Shown piece by piece: positions 45,101 to 53,334 of a DNA stretch of 64,000 bases. Position 1 is the first letter of the stretch. Every line of letters starts with the position of its first letter. Source of the stretch: Anolis sagrei (lineage: Eukaryota > Chordata > Lepidosauria > Squamata > Anolidae); assembly GCF_037176765.1 (NCBI RefSeq), contig NC_090027.1, positions 4,040,430-4,104,429 of the forward strand, given 5' to 3'. The position numbers and the translations under genes were made by a program. Under the pieces are notes generated by a model. That model was given only the letters and a program-made list of their open reading frames with translations. It was not told the origin of the DNA and ran no database searches.

Positions 45101-48100
45101 GAAAGCCTCCTGAACCACAGCTCCAATGTGGCCGAAGAGGTCCTCTCACAAATCCCACAACAACAAACCAGGGATGAGCTTGCAGCACTGCCTAGTTTGG
45201 AAGAAGTCAGCCATGCCATCAACCAACAGAAGAATAACAAAGCCAGTGGACCAGATGGGATCCCTGCTGAAATCTTTAAAGAGGGAGGACCTGAGCTGAC
45301 ACACCAACTCCACCAGCTCATAGGAAAAGTGTGGGTGACCGAGAAAATCCCAGCAGATTTCAAGGACGCCACCATCATCACCCTCTTCAAAAAAGGGGAA
45401 AGAACAGACTGCGGAAACTATCGAGGTATCTCCCTTCTAACCTCCGCTGGGAAAATCCTCGCAAGAATCCTTGCAAACCGCCTTCTGCCCCTCTCAGAAG
45501 ACACCCTCCCAGAATCCCAGAACGGCTTCCGCCCCTCTAGAGGAACAATGGACATGATCTTCACTGCACGACAGCTCCAAGAAAAATGCAGGGAACAAAA
45601 CCAACCTCTGTACATGGCATTCATCGACCTTGCAAAGGCATTCGACACAGTGAATCGCAGCGCTCTCTGGACCATCCTCCACAAAATCGGGTGCCCAAAC
45701 AAATTTGTGAACATCCTGCGGCTCCTCCATGATGACATGATGGCAACAGTCTTGGACAGCAGTGGCTCCCAAAGTGACCCATTTAAAGTGGAATCCGGTG
45801 TCAAACAGGGATGTGTTATTGCCCCAACTCTATTCTCCATCTTCATCGCTATGATACTTCACCTTGTTGATGGGAGGCTTCCGACCGGAGTGGAAATAAT
45901 CTATCGGACAGATGGCAAGCTATTCAACCTCAGCAGACTGAAAGCCAAAACCAAGGTTACAACAACAGCTGTTATAGAACTCCAGTATGCTGATGACAAT
46001 GTCGTCTGTGCGCATTCAGAAGAAGATCTACAAGCCACTCTAAACACCTTCGCAGAAGCATACGAGAAGCTCGGACTGTCACTGAACATTGAGAAAACCA
46101 AGGTGCTGTTCCAGCAGTCACCAGCCCATCCCTCTCCAATGCCAGTAATACAGCTTAATGGCGTAACATTAGAAAATGTGGACCATTTCCGCTACCTTGG
46201 CAGCCACCTCTCCACCAAAGTCAACATCGACGCCGAAATACAACACCGCCTGAGCTCTGCAAGTGCAGCATTTTCCAGAATGAAGCAGAGAGTGTTTGAG
46301 GACCGGGACATCCGTAGGGAGACCAAGGTGCTTGTCTATAAAGCTATTGTCCTCCCAACCCTGCTCTATGCCTGTGAGACGTGGACTGTCTACAGACGTC
46401 ACATGCAGCTCCTGGAACGTTTCCATCAGCGCTGCCTCCGGAAAATCCTGCAAATCTCCTGGGAAGACAAGCGGACAAACGTCAGTGTGCTGGAAGAAGC
46501 AAAGACCACCAGCATTGAAGCGATGGTCCTCCAACATCAACTCCGCTGGGCCGGCCACGTTGTCCGGATGCCTGACCACCGTCTCCCAAAGCAGTTGCTC
46601 TACTCCGAACTTAAGAACGGAAAACGGAATGTTGGTGGACAGGAAAAGAGATTTAAAGATGGGCTCAAAGCCAACCTTAAAAACTCTGGCATAGACACTG
46701 AGAACTGGGAGGCCCTGGCCCTTGAGCGCTCCAGCTGGAGGTCAGCTGTGACCAGCAGTGCTGCAGAATTTGAGGAGGCACGAGTGGAGGGTGAAAGAGA
46801 GAAACGTGCCAGGAGGAAAGCGCGTCAAGCCAACCCCGACCGGGACCGCCTTCCACCTGGAAACCAATGCCCTCACTGCGGAAGAAGATGCAGAGCAAGA
46901 ATAGGGCTCCACAGCCACATACGGACCCACAAGGAAATCCATAATGGAAGACCATCTTACTCGTCCAACGAGGGATCGCCTAAGTAAGTAAGTAAGTTTA
47001 TTTGTGTGTGTGTGTGTATGGTTTTGCGAAAGCATTGGAATATATATTTTTTTGTCTTTTTAAGTCCCTGTCGCTGTGTTTTTTTAGTGTTTTTATGAGT
47101 GATGGTCACTTGTTGGCCTGAGAGGTGTCTTGTGTCCAAATTTGGTGTCAATTCGTCCAGTGGTTTTTGAGTTCTGTTAATCCCACAAACGAACATGACA
47201 TTTTTATTTATATAGACTAGTCGTCCCCTGCCACGCCTTGCTGTGGCCCACATGGGGGTTCTGTGTGGGAGGTTTGGCCCAATTCTATCGTTGGTGAGGT
47301 TCAGAATGCTCTTTAACTCTAGGTGAACTATAAATCCCAGCAACCACAACTCCCAAATGTCAAGATTCTATTTCCCCCAAATTCCACCAGTGTTCACATT
47401 TGGGCATATTGAGTATTCTTGTAGAGTTTGGTCCAGATCCATCATTGTTTGGTGGGGTTCAGAATGCTCTTTGATTGTAGGTGAACTATAAATCCCAGCA
47501 ACTACAACTCCCAAATGTCAAGATTCTATTTTCCCCAAACTCCACCTGTGTTCACATTTGGGCATATTGAGTACTCTTGTAGAGTTTGGTCCAGATCCAT
47601 CATTGTTTGGTGGGGTTCAGAATGCTCTTTGATTGTAGGTGAACTATAAATCCCAGCAACTACAACTCCCAAATGTCAAGATTCTATTTTCCCCAAACTC
47701 CACCTGTGTTCACATTTAGGCATATTGAGTCTTCGTGTAGAGTTTGGTCCATGTCCATCATTGTTTGAGTCCACAGTCATCTTTGGATATAGCTGTACTA
47801 CAACTCCAAAACCAAAGGACACTGCCTACCAAACCCTTCCAGTTTTTTCTGTTGGTCATAGGAGAACTGTGTGCCAAGTTTGGTTCAATTCCATCGTTGG
47901 TGAAGTTCAGAATGCTCTTTGATTGTAGGTGAACTATAAATCCCAGCAACTACAACTTTCAAATGACAAAATCAATTTTTTGAGTGATGGTCACTCCTTG
48001 GGTTGTTAGGTGTCTTGTGTCCAAATTTGGTGTCAATTCGTCCAGTGGTTTGTGAGTTACGTTAATCGCACAAACATATTTTTATTTATATAGATTATTA

Positions 48101-51100
48101 TTAATATTTCCTTATTAATTATTGCCATTAGTTTGTGCTCAGCTTTTGTTTCTGGATCGAGACCCAAAGTGGGTCGCAACCTTAAAAGCAATACAAAAGA
48201 ATCAATATCAAAACAGATGTCAATATAGTCCTGTTTGGAGAGTCAACGCAATGGAATCCGCGTGGGCCTCCTTTTGCGAGAGACGCTCTTCCCTTTGTGT
48301 TTTCTTTGCAGTCCCCAAACCCAACCTGGACGCCTTTGTGTTCCTGCGAGTGAAGGAGAGGCAGGAGAACATCCTGGTGGAGCCAGAGACGGATGAGCAG
48401 AGGTAGGGAAAGCCAGCCAGCCACCAAGCTTGCCCAATTCCGCCGTCTCACATCCTCCAGGAAAGGGGAGCAAAGGCTGGGTGGCTATCTGTCAAGAGGG
48501 CTTGGGTTGTGTCTTCCTGCCTGGCAGAAGGGAGTTGGGCTAGATGACCTTTGGGGGTCTCTTCCAACTCTAAGATTCTGTGGGTCATCCTCCAGAACAA
48601 ATAGAGTGCTTCCATGACCCAAAATCCAGAGATTTTGAAGTCATGTGATACACAATCTATAGGTATATAAATGCTCTGTGCATAATGAGTACATTAAAAA
48701 CGAAAAACCTATGGGGCCAAATTACCCCAAATTTGGCAACAAAACTCCTCACAATCCAAGGAGTGGATTATATGGCAGTGTAGACACACACACACACACA
48801 CATGGATGGATGTTGGATCACTGGTTGGTGTGTGTGTGTATACACACAATACCTTATATATTATATACATTGCTATATAATACATATATATTATATGGTA
48901 TATATTATTACATTGCTGTATAATACATATATTATATACATTGCTATATAATACATATTATATTATATACATTGCTATATAATACATATATATTATATAT
49001 GTATATTATTACATTGCTGTATAATACATATATATACATTATATACATTGCTATATAATACATATATATTATATGATATATATTATTACATTGCTGTATA
49101 ATACATATATTATATACATTGCTATATAATACATATTATATTATATACATTGCTATATAATACATATATATTATATACATTGCTATATAATACATATATA
49201 TTATATATGTATATTATTACATTGCTGTATAATACATATATATACATTATATACATTGCTATATAATACATATATATTATATTATATATATTATTACATT
49301 GCTATATAATATATATTATATTATATACATTGCTACATAATACATATATATTATATATGTATATTATTACATTGCTGTATAATACATATATATATTATTA
49401 CATTGCTATATATTACATATATATTATATTATATACATTGCTATATAATACATATATATTATATTATATATTATTACATTGCTATATAACACATATATAT
49501 TATATATATTATTACATTGCTATATGATACATATATATTATATACATTGCTATATAATACATATATATTATATTATATATTATTACATTGCTATATAATA
49601 CATATATATTATATTATATATTATTACATTGCTATATAACACATATATATTATATATATTATTACATTGCTATATAACACATATATATTATATATATTAT
49701 TACATTGCTATATGATACATATATATTATATTATATACATTGCTATATAATACATATATATTATATTATATATATTATATACATTGCTATATGATACATA
49801 TATATTATATATATTATTGTTATATATACTACTATATAATATAATGTTAGACAAGAGTTAGAAGGGACTCTACCATGGTATTGGGGGAGAACAGACAGGA
49901 AGGAAGGAGAGAAGAAAAAGGGAAGGAATGAAGGAGGAAAAGTGGGAAGAAAGGAAGGAAAGAGAGAAGGAGGGAGGGAAAGAAGGAAGGAGAGAAGAAA
50001 AAAAAGAAAGAGTTACCGAAGAAAGGGAGGAAGAAGAGAAAGTCGAAAGGAAAGAAAAGGGAGGGAAATGCAGGAAAAAGGTAAAGAAAGAAGGAAGGAG
50101 AAAAGGAAATAAAAAGTTAAAGAAGAAAGGAAACAGGGAGGGAAGAAAGGAGACAAAGGAAGAAGTATAGAAAGCGGGAGGAAAGGAAGAAAAGAGGGAA
50201 GGACGAAACCAAAGAGCGAAAGAAGGAATGAAAGAAAGAGGTAGAGAAGGAAGAAAGGAGAGAAAGGGGAAGGGGAAGAAAAAAGGGGGGGGGGAGGAAT
50301 AGGTAGGTACCTCTCTTTCATAATAGTCCAGATATCTACCTCTGCTTCGAAAATTCTTACTATAGGCCACAGCAACGCGTGGCAGGGCACAGCTAGTGGC
50401 ATTATAAAAAGGTAAACAACTCAATTTGAGGGACTTTGACATAGCCAGGGGTTAAAGAAGGGGATGCCTGCAGATCAATGTATTTTACTTTAGAGTAAAA
50501 GTCAAGGTTTCCCCTTGACATTAAGTCTAGTTGAGTCCAACTCTGGGACTCTGGTCCCTTTCTAAGCCAAAGAGCTGGCATTGTCCATAGACATCTCCAA
50601 AGTCATATAGCCATGACTGCATGGAGTGCCGTTACCTTCCCCCTGGAGCCATGCCTATTGATCTACTCACATTTCCATGTTTCCGGAGGTTCCAGAGGTT
50701 CTGCTAGGTTGGCAGAAACTGGGGCTGACAGTGGGAGCTCACCCTGGATTCAAACTGCCAACCTTTCGGTCAGCAAGTTTATTTATTTATTAATTATTTG
50801 CAGTATTTATATTCCACCCTTCTCACCCCGCAGAGGACTCAGGGCAGATGACATTGTACATATACGTGGCAAACATTCAATGCCGTAGACGCACAACATA
50901 TATAGACAGAGACACAGAGGCTATTTAACATTCCAATTTTTGTCTTGAGGGTATTCTGGCCACCGGGGGAGCTGTCGCTTCACTATCCATTTGTGACACT
51001 GATGAAGTGCTTCCTCATTCTTTGCATTCTTGCTGGAGATTTTTATGGCATCGTAAATTAGCCTCCCCGCATAAGTGGTACCTAAATTTCCGACTTGACA

Positions 51101-52660
51101 GTTGTAACTGTATTGTCGAAGGCTTTCATGGCCGGAATCACTGGGTTGTTGTAGGTTTTTCGGGCCATATGGCCATGGTCTAGAGCAGCGGTTCTCAACC
51201 TGGGGGTCGCAACCCCCAGGGGGGTCGCCTCGCCATTTCGGAGGGGTTACAAGGCCGGCTCATTGGCAAGGGCGCAAGGTAGGCAAGGGGTCAGAGCTGA
51301 ATTGGTCGAAGGTACTGCAAATACCATCATCTGTTGTCCATACTCCCCCAAACATATTGCTTTTGTGATTAATCACTACGCATTATTTTCAATTTATGAC
51401 ATCCTGCATATTGGATATTTACGTGACAATTCATAGCAGTAGCAAAATTGCAGTTATGAAGTAGCAACACAAATAATTTTATGGTCAGGGGTCACCACAA
51501 CATGAGGAACTGTATTTAGGGGTCACGGCATTAGAAAGGTTGAAAATCATAGAATCATAGAATCAAAGAGTTGGAAGAGACCTCATGGGCCATCCAGTCC
51601 AACCCCATTCTGCCAAGAAGCAGGAATATTGCATTCAAATCACCCCTGACAGATGGCCATCCAGCCTCTGTTTAAAAGCTTCCAAAGAAGGAGCCTCCAC
51701 CACACTCCGGGGCAGAGAGTTCCACTGCTGAACGGCTCTCACAGTCAGGAAGTTCTTCCTCATGTTCAGATGGAATCTCCTCTCTTGTAGTTTGAAGCCA
51801 TTGTTCCGCGTCCTAGTCTCCAGGGAAGCAGAAAGGAAGCTTGCTCCCTCCTCCCTGTGGCTTCCTCTCACATATTTATACATGGCTATCATATCTCCTC
51901 TCAGCCTTCTCTTCTTCAGGCTAAACATGCCCAGTTCCCTAAGCCGCTCCTCATAGGGCTTGTTCTCCAGGCCCTTGATCATTTCAGTCGCCCTCCTCTG
52001 GACACATTCCAGCTTGTCAATATCTCTCTTGAATTGAGAACCACTGGTCTAGAGGCATTCTCTCCTGACGTTTCGCCTGCAGCTATGGCAAGCATCCTCA
52101 CTACCTCTGAGGATGCTTGCCATGGATGCAGGCGAAACATCAGAAGAGAATGCCTCTAGACCATGGCCATATAGCCCAAAAAAACCTACAACAACCCAAT
52201 TGCAACTGTCTTTCAGGCTGCAAAGGTCAACAACAAGCTACACAAATTGGTCGGAAGCTCACTCTGACCCGGGCTAGGCTTCGAACTCATGACCTTTTGG
52301 TCAGTAGTGATCTTAATGCAGCTGTGCCACAGTCTCAGTTCAGCAGCTCAGCGGTTTAACCCGCTGCAACACGAGGGGAACCATTTATCACTGTTGTTAT
52401 GATGCAAATGTGTATTTCTGTAGTATCAACTTTCTTGAAATTATACATTTTTCTACTTTAATTCAGAAATATCAACTGCTCAATTGTCAAAAAATTTTTT
52501 TTTGCTCTTTGCTGCACAAGTTCTATATTCCTGACATAAGTTTGGATGGTCTGTCTCTTTCAGCGAGTACGTGATTGACCTGGACGAGGACTCCCAGCAC
52601 CTGATCCGGTACAAAACCATCGCTCCTTTGGTGGCTTCCGGGGCGGTCAAGCTCATCTGA
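35075..52660 (+). CDS. GINS4: GINS4 (SLD5), GINS complex subunit 4, seven coding exons
   Basis: Joining 35075-35164, 35759-35845, 38418-38531, 39192-39289, 40835-40923, 48312-48402 and 52564-52660 predicts 221 aa; human SLD5 has 223. SLD5 with PSF1-3 forms GINS, which with CDC45 and MCM2-7 makes the CMG helicase that unwinds DNA at replication forks in the nucleus. Recognised blocks are [97 protein letters not shown] and [17 protein letters not shown]. The helical N-terminal domain covers roughly residues 20-160 and the small C-terminal beta domain the remainder. The start is fixed by the ATG after the promoter and by homology. The codon spanning the exon 6/7 junction reads Ser where human has Arg. 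Confidence 0.97.
35190..35583. repeat. Intron 1 short-motif repeats and a Penelope end
   Basis: The motif TACAACTCCCAGAATCC recurs several times between 35190 and 35480 and again near 35685. At 35508-35583 a Penelope terminal fragment (GCCATAGATGTAGGAGAAAC, then TATAGCCCGAAAAAACCTAC) is present without its coding part. Confidence 0.65.
35759..35845 (+). CDS. GINS4: GINS4 exon 2 (residues 31-59)
   Basis: Acceptor CTCTTTCCAG ends at 35758 and donor GTGAGA starts at 35846. It encodes [17 protein letters not shown] and [12 protein letters not shown]. Confidence 0.96.
35910..38395. repeat. Intron 2 satellite, ~175-bp unit, about 13 copies
   Basis: Each unit has a (TTA)n block, then TATTTCCTTGTATTTATATT, CCTCTCTTAAGTGAG, CTCCTATGCAAGTGTGGAGC, and TTCCTCTTTTGTAGCAACGT. 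The array starts right after a Helitron-type 3' end in minus orientation (35957-36000, CTAGCTGTATCCTGGCC then TTGCTGTGGCC). Several adjacent units (36700-37130) are almost identical, pointing to recent expansion. It ends about 20 bp before the exon 3 acceptor region. Confidence 0.9.
38418..38531 (+). CDS. GINS4: GINS4 exon 3 (residues 60-97)
   Basis: Acceptor TCTTTGCAG ends at 38417. It encodes [18 protein letters not shown] and [20 protein letters not shown]. The donor AAAG|GTCTTT is weak after the GT, but the join to IEKYFPHV is set by homology. Confidence 0.94.
38775..39065. mobile_element. SINE fragment (+) followed by CR1 tail fragment (-)
   Basis: 38775-38930 is the middle of the long-form SINE (AACATGCAAATGTGAGTAGA). 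38935-39065 reads as a divergent CR1 3' end in reverse (GAAGAGACCCCAAAGGCCAT). Confidence 0.7.
39192..39289 (+). CDS. GINS4: GINS4 exon 4 (residues 98-130)
   Basis: Acceptor TTTTCTCTTTAG ends at 39191. It encodes [17 protein letters not shown] then [15 protein letters not shown] and two bases of the next Glu codon. Donor GTGAGT. Confidence 0.95.
39520..40560 (-). mobile_element. Helitron internal repeat units
   Basis: Two to three tandem units in minus orientation (GTTCAGAATGTTCTTTGATT, TTGAGTATTCTTGTAGAGTT, AACCCTTCCAGTGTTATCTG). There are no clear termini. A hAT-like start (GCGTTTCTCAACCTGTGC) lies at 39323. Confidence 0.65.
40770..40831. repeat. (CTTT)n microsatellite acting as polypyrimidine tract
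   Basis: About 12 CTTT repeats run directly into the exon 5 acceptor CCAG. The splice acceptor's pyrimidine tract is thus a microsatellite of variable length. Confidence 0.9.
40835..40923 (+). CDS. GINS4: GINS4 exon 5 (residues 130-160)
   Basis: Encodes the last base of Glu, then [16 protein letters not shown] and [13 protein letters not shown], and one base of Val. Donor GTAAGG at 40924. The last 17 bases and the donor recur five more times downstream. Confidence 0.95.
40907..41296 (+). repeat. GINS4: Six-fold tandem repeat of exon 5 end plus splice donor
   Basis: The unit is GGACCTCCTCAAAATAG, then GTAAGGAAGGCTTGCTTGTG, then TAG and (TTG)n or (TAG)n. Donor GT positions are 40924, 40993, 41056, 41131, 41191 and 41251. 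Non-(TTG)n parts look identical between copies, so the expansion is recent. Reading past the first donor meets an in-frame TAG within the same unit. Confidence 0.95.
41297..42490. repeat. Helitron-like 3' end followed by 1.15-kb pyrimidine array
   Basis: 41297-41330 reads TAGCTGTAACTGCCACATG then TTGCTGTGACC, a degenerate Helitron end in minus orientation. A C/T-only array follows with a ~120-130 bp higher-order period marked by TTCCTTCCCACT. Confidence 0.85.
42494..42598. repeat. Short inverted repeat around a (CTAC/CTAT)n core
   Basis: TGGACTGCAACTCCCAGCAG on the left and GGGAGTTGCAGTCCA on the right, separated by about 60 bp of ACCT/ATCT repeats. Confidence 0.75.
42840..42991 (-). mobile_element. 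Helitron 5' part, first of three abutting copies
   Basis: In reverse: starts TCTATATAAATAAAAATGTA at 42991 and reads CTCAAAAACCACTGGGCG-type text. Its 3' end is not clear. Confidence 0.7.
43084..43213 (+). ncRNA. Candidate HDV-like self-cleaving ribozyme at LINE 5' end
   Basis: P1 pairs CCCCCTC (43084-43090) with GAGGGGG (43115-43121), 7 bp. P2 pairs GGACTGT (43094-43100) with ACAGTCC (43207-43213), 7 bp. P3 pairs ACC (43102-43104) with GGT (43112-43114), 3 bp. Loop L3 is TTGTCGT, resembling TCCTCGC of HDV. The junction before the 3' strand of P2 reads CCAAGC, offering a cytosine in the place of the catalytic C75 with adenines after it. P1.1 could use G107-C122 (last three digits of the 43xxx numbering). 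P4 is large (43122-43200) with a possible GAACCT/AGGTTC stem. The expected cleavage point, just 5' of P1, coincides with the element boundary set by the target duplication. Confidence 0.6.
43718..46987 (+). CDS. LINE ORF: endonuclease-reverse transcriptase, intact
   Basis: The frame is open for 1,089 codons from a GTG at 43718. The first ATG is 43751, giving 1,078 aa, and is the likelier start ([14 protein letters not shown]). The AP-endonuclease domain shows [40 protein letters not shown] and TDHRLI in about the first 270 residues. The reverse transcriptase follows with [62 protein letters not shown] and the active-site YADD (codons 757-760 from the GTG). A distal domain has [14 protein letters not shown] and [19 protein letters not shown]. 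The C-terminus carries a C2H2 finger (CPHCGRRC, then HSHIRTH). All catalytic residues I can name are present, so the product could be active. It makes cDNA at a nicked target in the nucleus. Confidence 0.92.
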   Translation: MGSPPCGQKRKMNFGTWNVRTLMDNSGSERPERRTAIIARELGRFNIDIAALQETRRAGEGQLKEEKGGYTFFWKGLPEEDKRLHGVGFAIRNDLVKHLTEAPTGINERLSTLRIDLAKNQRATIISAYAPTLDADEDIKEKFYCQLDTVLSGIPKEDKIILLGDFNARVGRDFDLWPGTIGKDGVGNSNSNGILLLTKCAEHNLVITNTLFRQKNKFKTSWKHPRSKHWHLLDYVITRTRDRCDVLLTRAMTGADDCWTDHRLIRSSMAIKIAPKRRLQGRKARRKMNTQALQEPSRRAHLQTALKNHLPTVHPENVEEHWNKLKTSIIQACEETIGYQAKKHQDWFDENDIEIQQLIDKKRKAFQAWQRDINCAAKKKIYASAKAEVQRRTRELKNIWWTKKAEEIQHLADTHDAQGFFKATKVIYGPRNHGIQPLRSSDGTKLLKDQNSIALRWKEHYESLLNHSSNVAEEVLSQIPQQQTRDELAALPSLEEVSHAINQQKNNKASGPDGIPAEIFKEGGPELTHQLHQLIGKVWVTEKIPADFKDATIITLFKKGERTDCGNYRGISLLTSAGKILARILANRLLPLSEDTLPESQNGFRPSRGTMDMIFTARQLQEKCREQNQPLYMAFIDLAKAFDTVNRSALWTILHKIGCPNKFVNILRLLHDDMMATVLDSSGSQSDPFKVESGVKQGCVIAPTLFSIFIAMILHLVDGRLPTGVEIIYRTDGKLFNLSRLKAKTKVTTTAVIELQYADDNVVCAHSEEDLQATLNTFAEAYEKLGLSLNIEKTKVLFQQSPAHPSPMPVIQLNGVTLENVDHFRYLGSHLSTKVNIDAEIQHRLSSASAAFSRMKQRVFEDRDIRRETKVLVYKAIVLPTLLYACETWTVYRRHMQLLERFHQRCLRKILQISWEDKRTNVSVLEEAKTTSIEAMVLQHQLRWAGHVVRMPDHRLPKQLLYSELKNGKRNVGGQEKRFKDGLKANLKNSGIDTENWEALALERSSWRSAVTSSAAEFEEARVEGEREKRARRKARQANPDRDRLPPGNQCPHCGRRCRARIGLHSHIRTHKEIHNGRPSYSSNEGSPK
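47217..48094 (-). mobile_element. Helitron, third of three, complete
   Basis: Plus-strand CTAGTCGTCCCCTGCCACGC directly follows the GA terminus of the second copy. The 5' end (ATTTATATAGA) stops at 48094 before a T. It holds about two and a half internal repeat units with nearly identical text (TTCAGAATGCTCTTTGATTG). Confidence 0.82.
48312..48402 (+). CDS. GINS4: GINS4 exon 6 (residues 160-190)
   Basis: Acceptor TTTCTTTGCAG ends at 48311. It encodes [17 protein letters not shown] and [12 protein letters not shown], with split codons at both ends. Donor GTAGGG. Confidence 0.95.
48470..48585 (+). mobile_element. CR1-like 3' tail fragment
   Basis: GGCTGGGTGGCTATCTGTCA, then GGGCTAGATGACC and TCTTCCAACTCTAAGATTCT, a divergent CR1 subfamily end. 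Confidence 0.7.
48840..49850. repeat. AT-rich minisatellite, TACATTGCTATATAATACAT unit
   Basis: About 30 repeats of TACATTGCTATATAATACAT followed by ATATATTATAT variants, with 30-60 bp spacing. It is rich in TA palindromes. Confidence 0.95.
49880..50300. repeat. Purine-rich array (GAAGGAAA)
   Basis: Nearly pure A and G on the + strand. It lies immediately before the Helitron end at 50396. Confidence 0.9.
51186..52046. mobile_element. hAT-type element with perfect 8-bp duplication
   Basis: Ends CAGCGGTTCTCAACCTG and TTGAGAACCACTG. It is flanked by GTCTAGAG at 51178-51185 and at 52047-52054. There is no transposase. It contains a CR1 copy (51541-52035). Confidence 0.88.
51541..52035 (-). mobile_element. 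CR1 LINE, innermost insertion of the nest
   Basis: The minus strand encodes [39 protein letters not shown] and [20 protein letters not shown], ending in the ATGATTCTATGATT-type tail. One frame is open for 115 codons (51635-51982). Confidence 0.88.
52564..52660 (+). CDS. GINS4: GINS4 exon 7 (residues 190-221, stop)
   Basis: Acceptor GTCTCTTTCAG ends at 52563. It encodes [17 protein letters not shown] and [14 protein letters not shown], then TGA at 52658-52660. Confidence 0.96.
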
Positions 52661-53045
52661 AATGCAAGGAGAAGTGAAATACTGCAAATTTGGAGGGGAA
52701 AGGCTTGTTCCCAGTTCCCATCGATGTTTTCGCTTGCAAATATCCTTTTTCTGTCCTGCTGCAAAAAAAGAGGAAACCCTGCAATCCACCATATGACCAG
52801 CAGGTGGCACTAGACCTATTCTGACAATGGAAATTTATATTTCCATAACTTGGAGGCAATTACTTTCCTGGACTTTAGTCCCAATTAATAGTAACTTTTT
52901 CAAGGTCGGCCTTTTCTAGCCTACCAAGGCTCCCCTCGCGGTGGCTGGGGACAATGGGAGTTTCAGTCCACCCCATCAGAAGCCTTCTAGCGCATAGAGA
53001 AGGCGGCAAGGAATTGCATTGCCATCCCCATAATAAATAATAATA
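52661..53045 (+). other. GINS4: GINS4 3' UTR, probable
   Basis: Unique sequence after the stop with an AATAAA at 53032-53037. The exact end is not visible; unique DNA continues to about 53330. Confidence 0.55.
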
Positions 53046-53334
53046 TTCAACTCTCAAGCCCATGGTGTTTTGCGGCTGAACTCTTTGCGCATGTGGGTAA
53101 CATCTGGAAAGACGGGCGGATTTTTCAGAACTACAGAAAATATTTTGCCAAGCAACAAATGGTAGCTGGAATGTGCATGGAGCAAAATACAATATGTACA
53201 AGAGTGCCTTGTATTCACTGATTGCCAAAATACTTTCTGGATTTGACTCTGTTTCCTTTATAGGATGACAACATTTGAAAATGTGTGTATAGCTGGGGTG
53301 CCCACTTGCGCAGACAGGCTCTCACCTCCACAAA

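Larger units (their letters stand above)
43084..46995 (+). mobile_element. Full-length APE-type LINE with 10-bp target duplication
   Basis: GTTTATTTGT precedes it (43074-43083) and recurs after it (46996-47005). Its 5' UTR is 0.63-0.67 kb, followed by one long ORF and a very short 3' end with a (TAAG)n tail. The first 130 nt fold on paper as an HDV-like ribozyme. The combination of AP-type endonuclease, reverse transcriptase and C-terminal C2H2 finger in one ORF places it among APE-encoding non-LTR elements. RTE or Ingi/Vingi-like clades are my best guesses, but the clade is not resolved by eye. A truncated close relative is at 10139-10735. Confidence 0.9.
42994..47216 (-). mobile_element. 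Helitron, second of three, split by the LINE
   Basis: Plus-strand CTAGCCATCCCCTGTCACAC at 42994 is the reverse of the Helitron 3' end. The 5' terminus (ATTTATATAGA) ends at 47216. If the LINE (43084-46995) is removed, about 310 bp remain. Confidence 0.75.
48656..50396 (+). mobile_element. Divergent Helitron carrying satellite DNA
   Basis: The left end TCTATAGGTATATAAATG after an A, followed by CCCCAAATTTGGCAACAAAA, is a diverged form of the Helitron start. The right end has the hairpin GCCAC/GTGGC and AGCTAG (CTAG 50393-50396) before a T. Between them lie an AT-rich minisatellite (48840-49850) and a purine array (49880-50300). That the two ends belong to one element is inference. Confidence 0.5.
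51112..52196. mobile_element. Palindromic Penelope terminus inside the LINE, split by hAT
   Basis: Left arm 51112-51185 (TGTCGAAGGCTTTCATGGCC) and right part 52047-52196 ending in AAACCTACAACAACCC. It is flanked by TTGTAACTG and TTGCAACTG, a near-perfect target duplication. A degenerate hammerhead-like core is at 52104-52146. Confidence 0.75.
50781..52332 (-). mobile_element. LINE-type repeat inside the SINE, itself interrupted
   Basis: Begins with a TTTATT-rich tail and ACCCTTCTCACCCCGCAGAG, typical of an L2-like 3' end. It continues to 51111, then resumes at about 52197 with CAACTGTCTTTCAGGCTGCA. The class is assigned by its tail only. Confidence 0.55.
50497..52384 (-). mobile_element. Long-form SINE, outer shell of a five-level nest
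   Basis: SINE tail and body at 50497-50780 (GACATTAAGTCTAGTTGAGT, then CTATTGATCTACTCACATTT). The tRNA-like head resumes at about 52333-52384 (CAGCAGCTCAGCGGTTTAAC). A LINE-type repeat occupies the gap. Confidence 0.7.
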
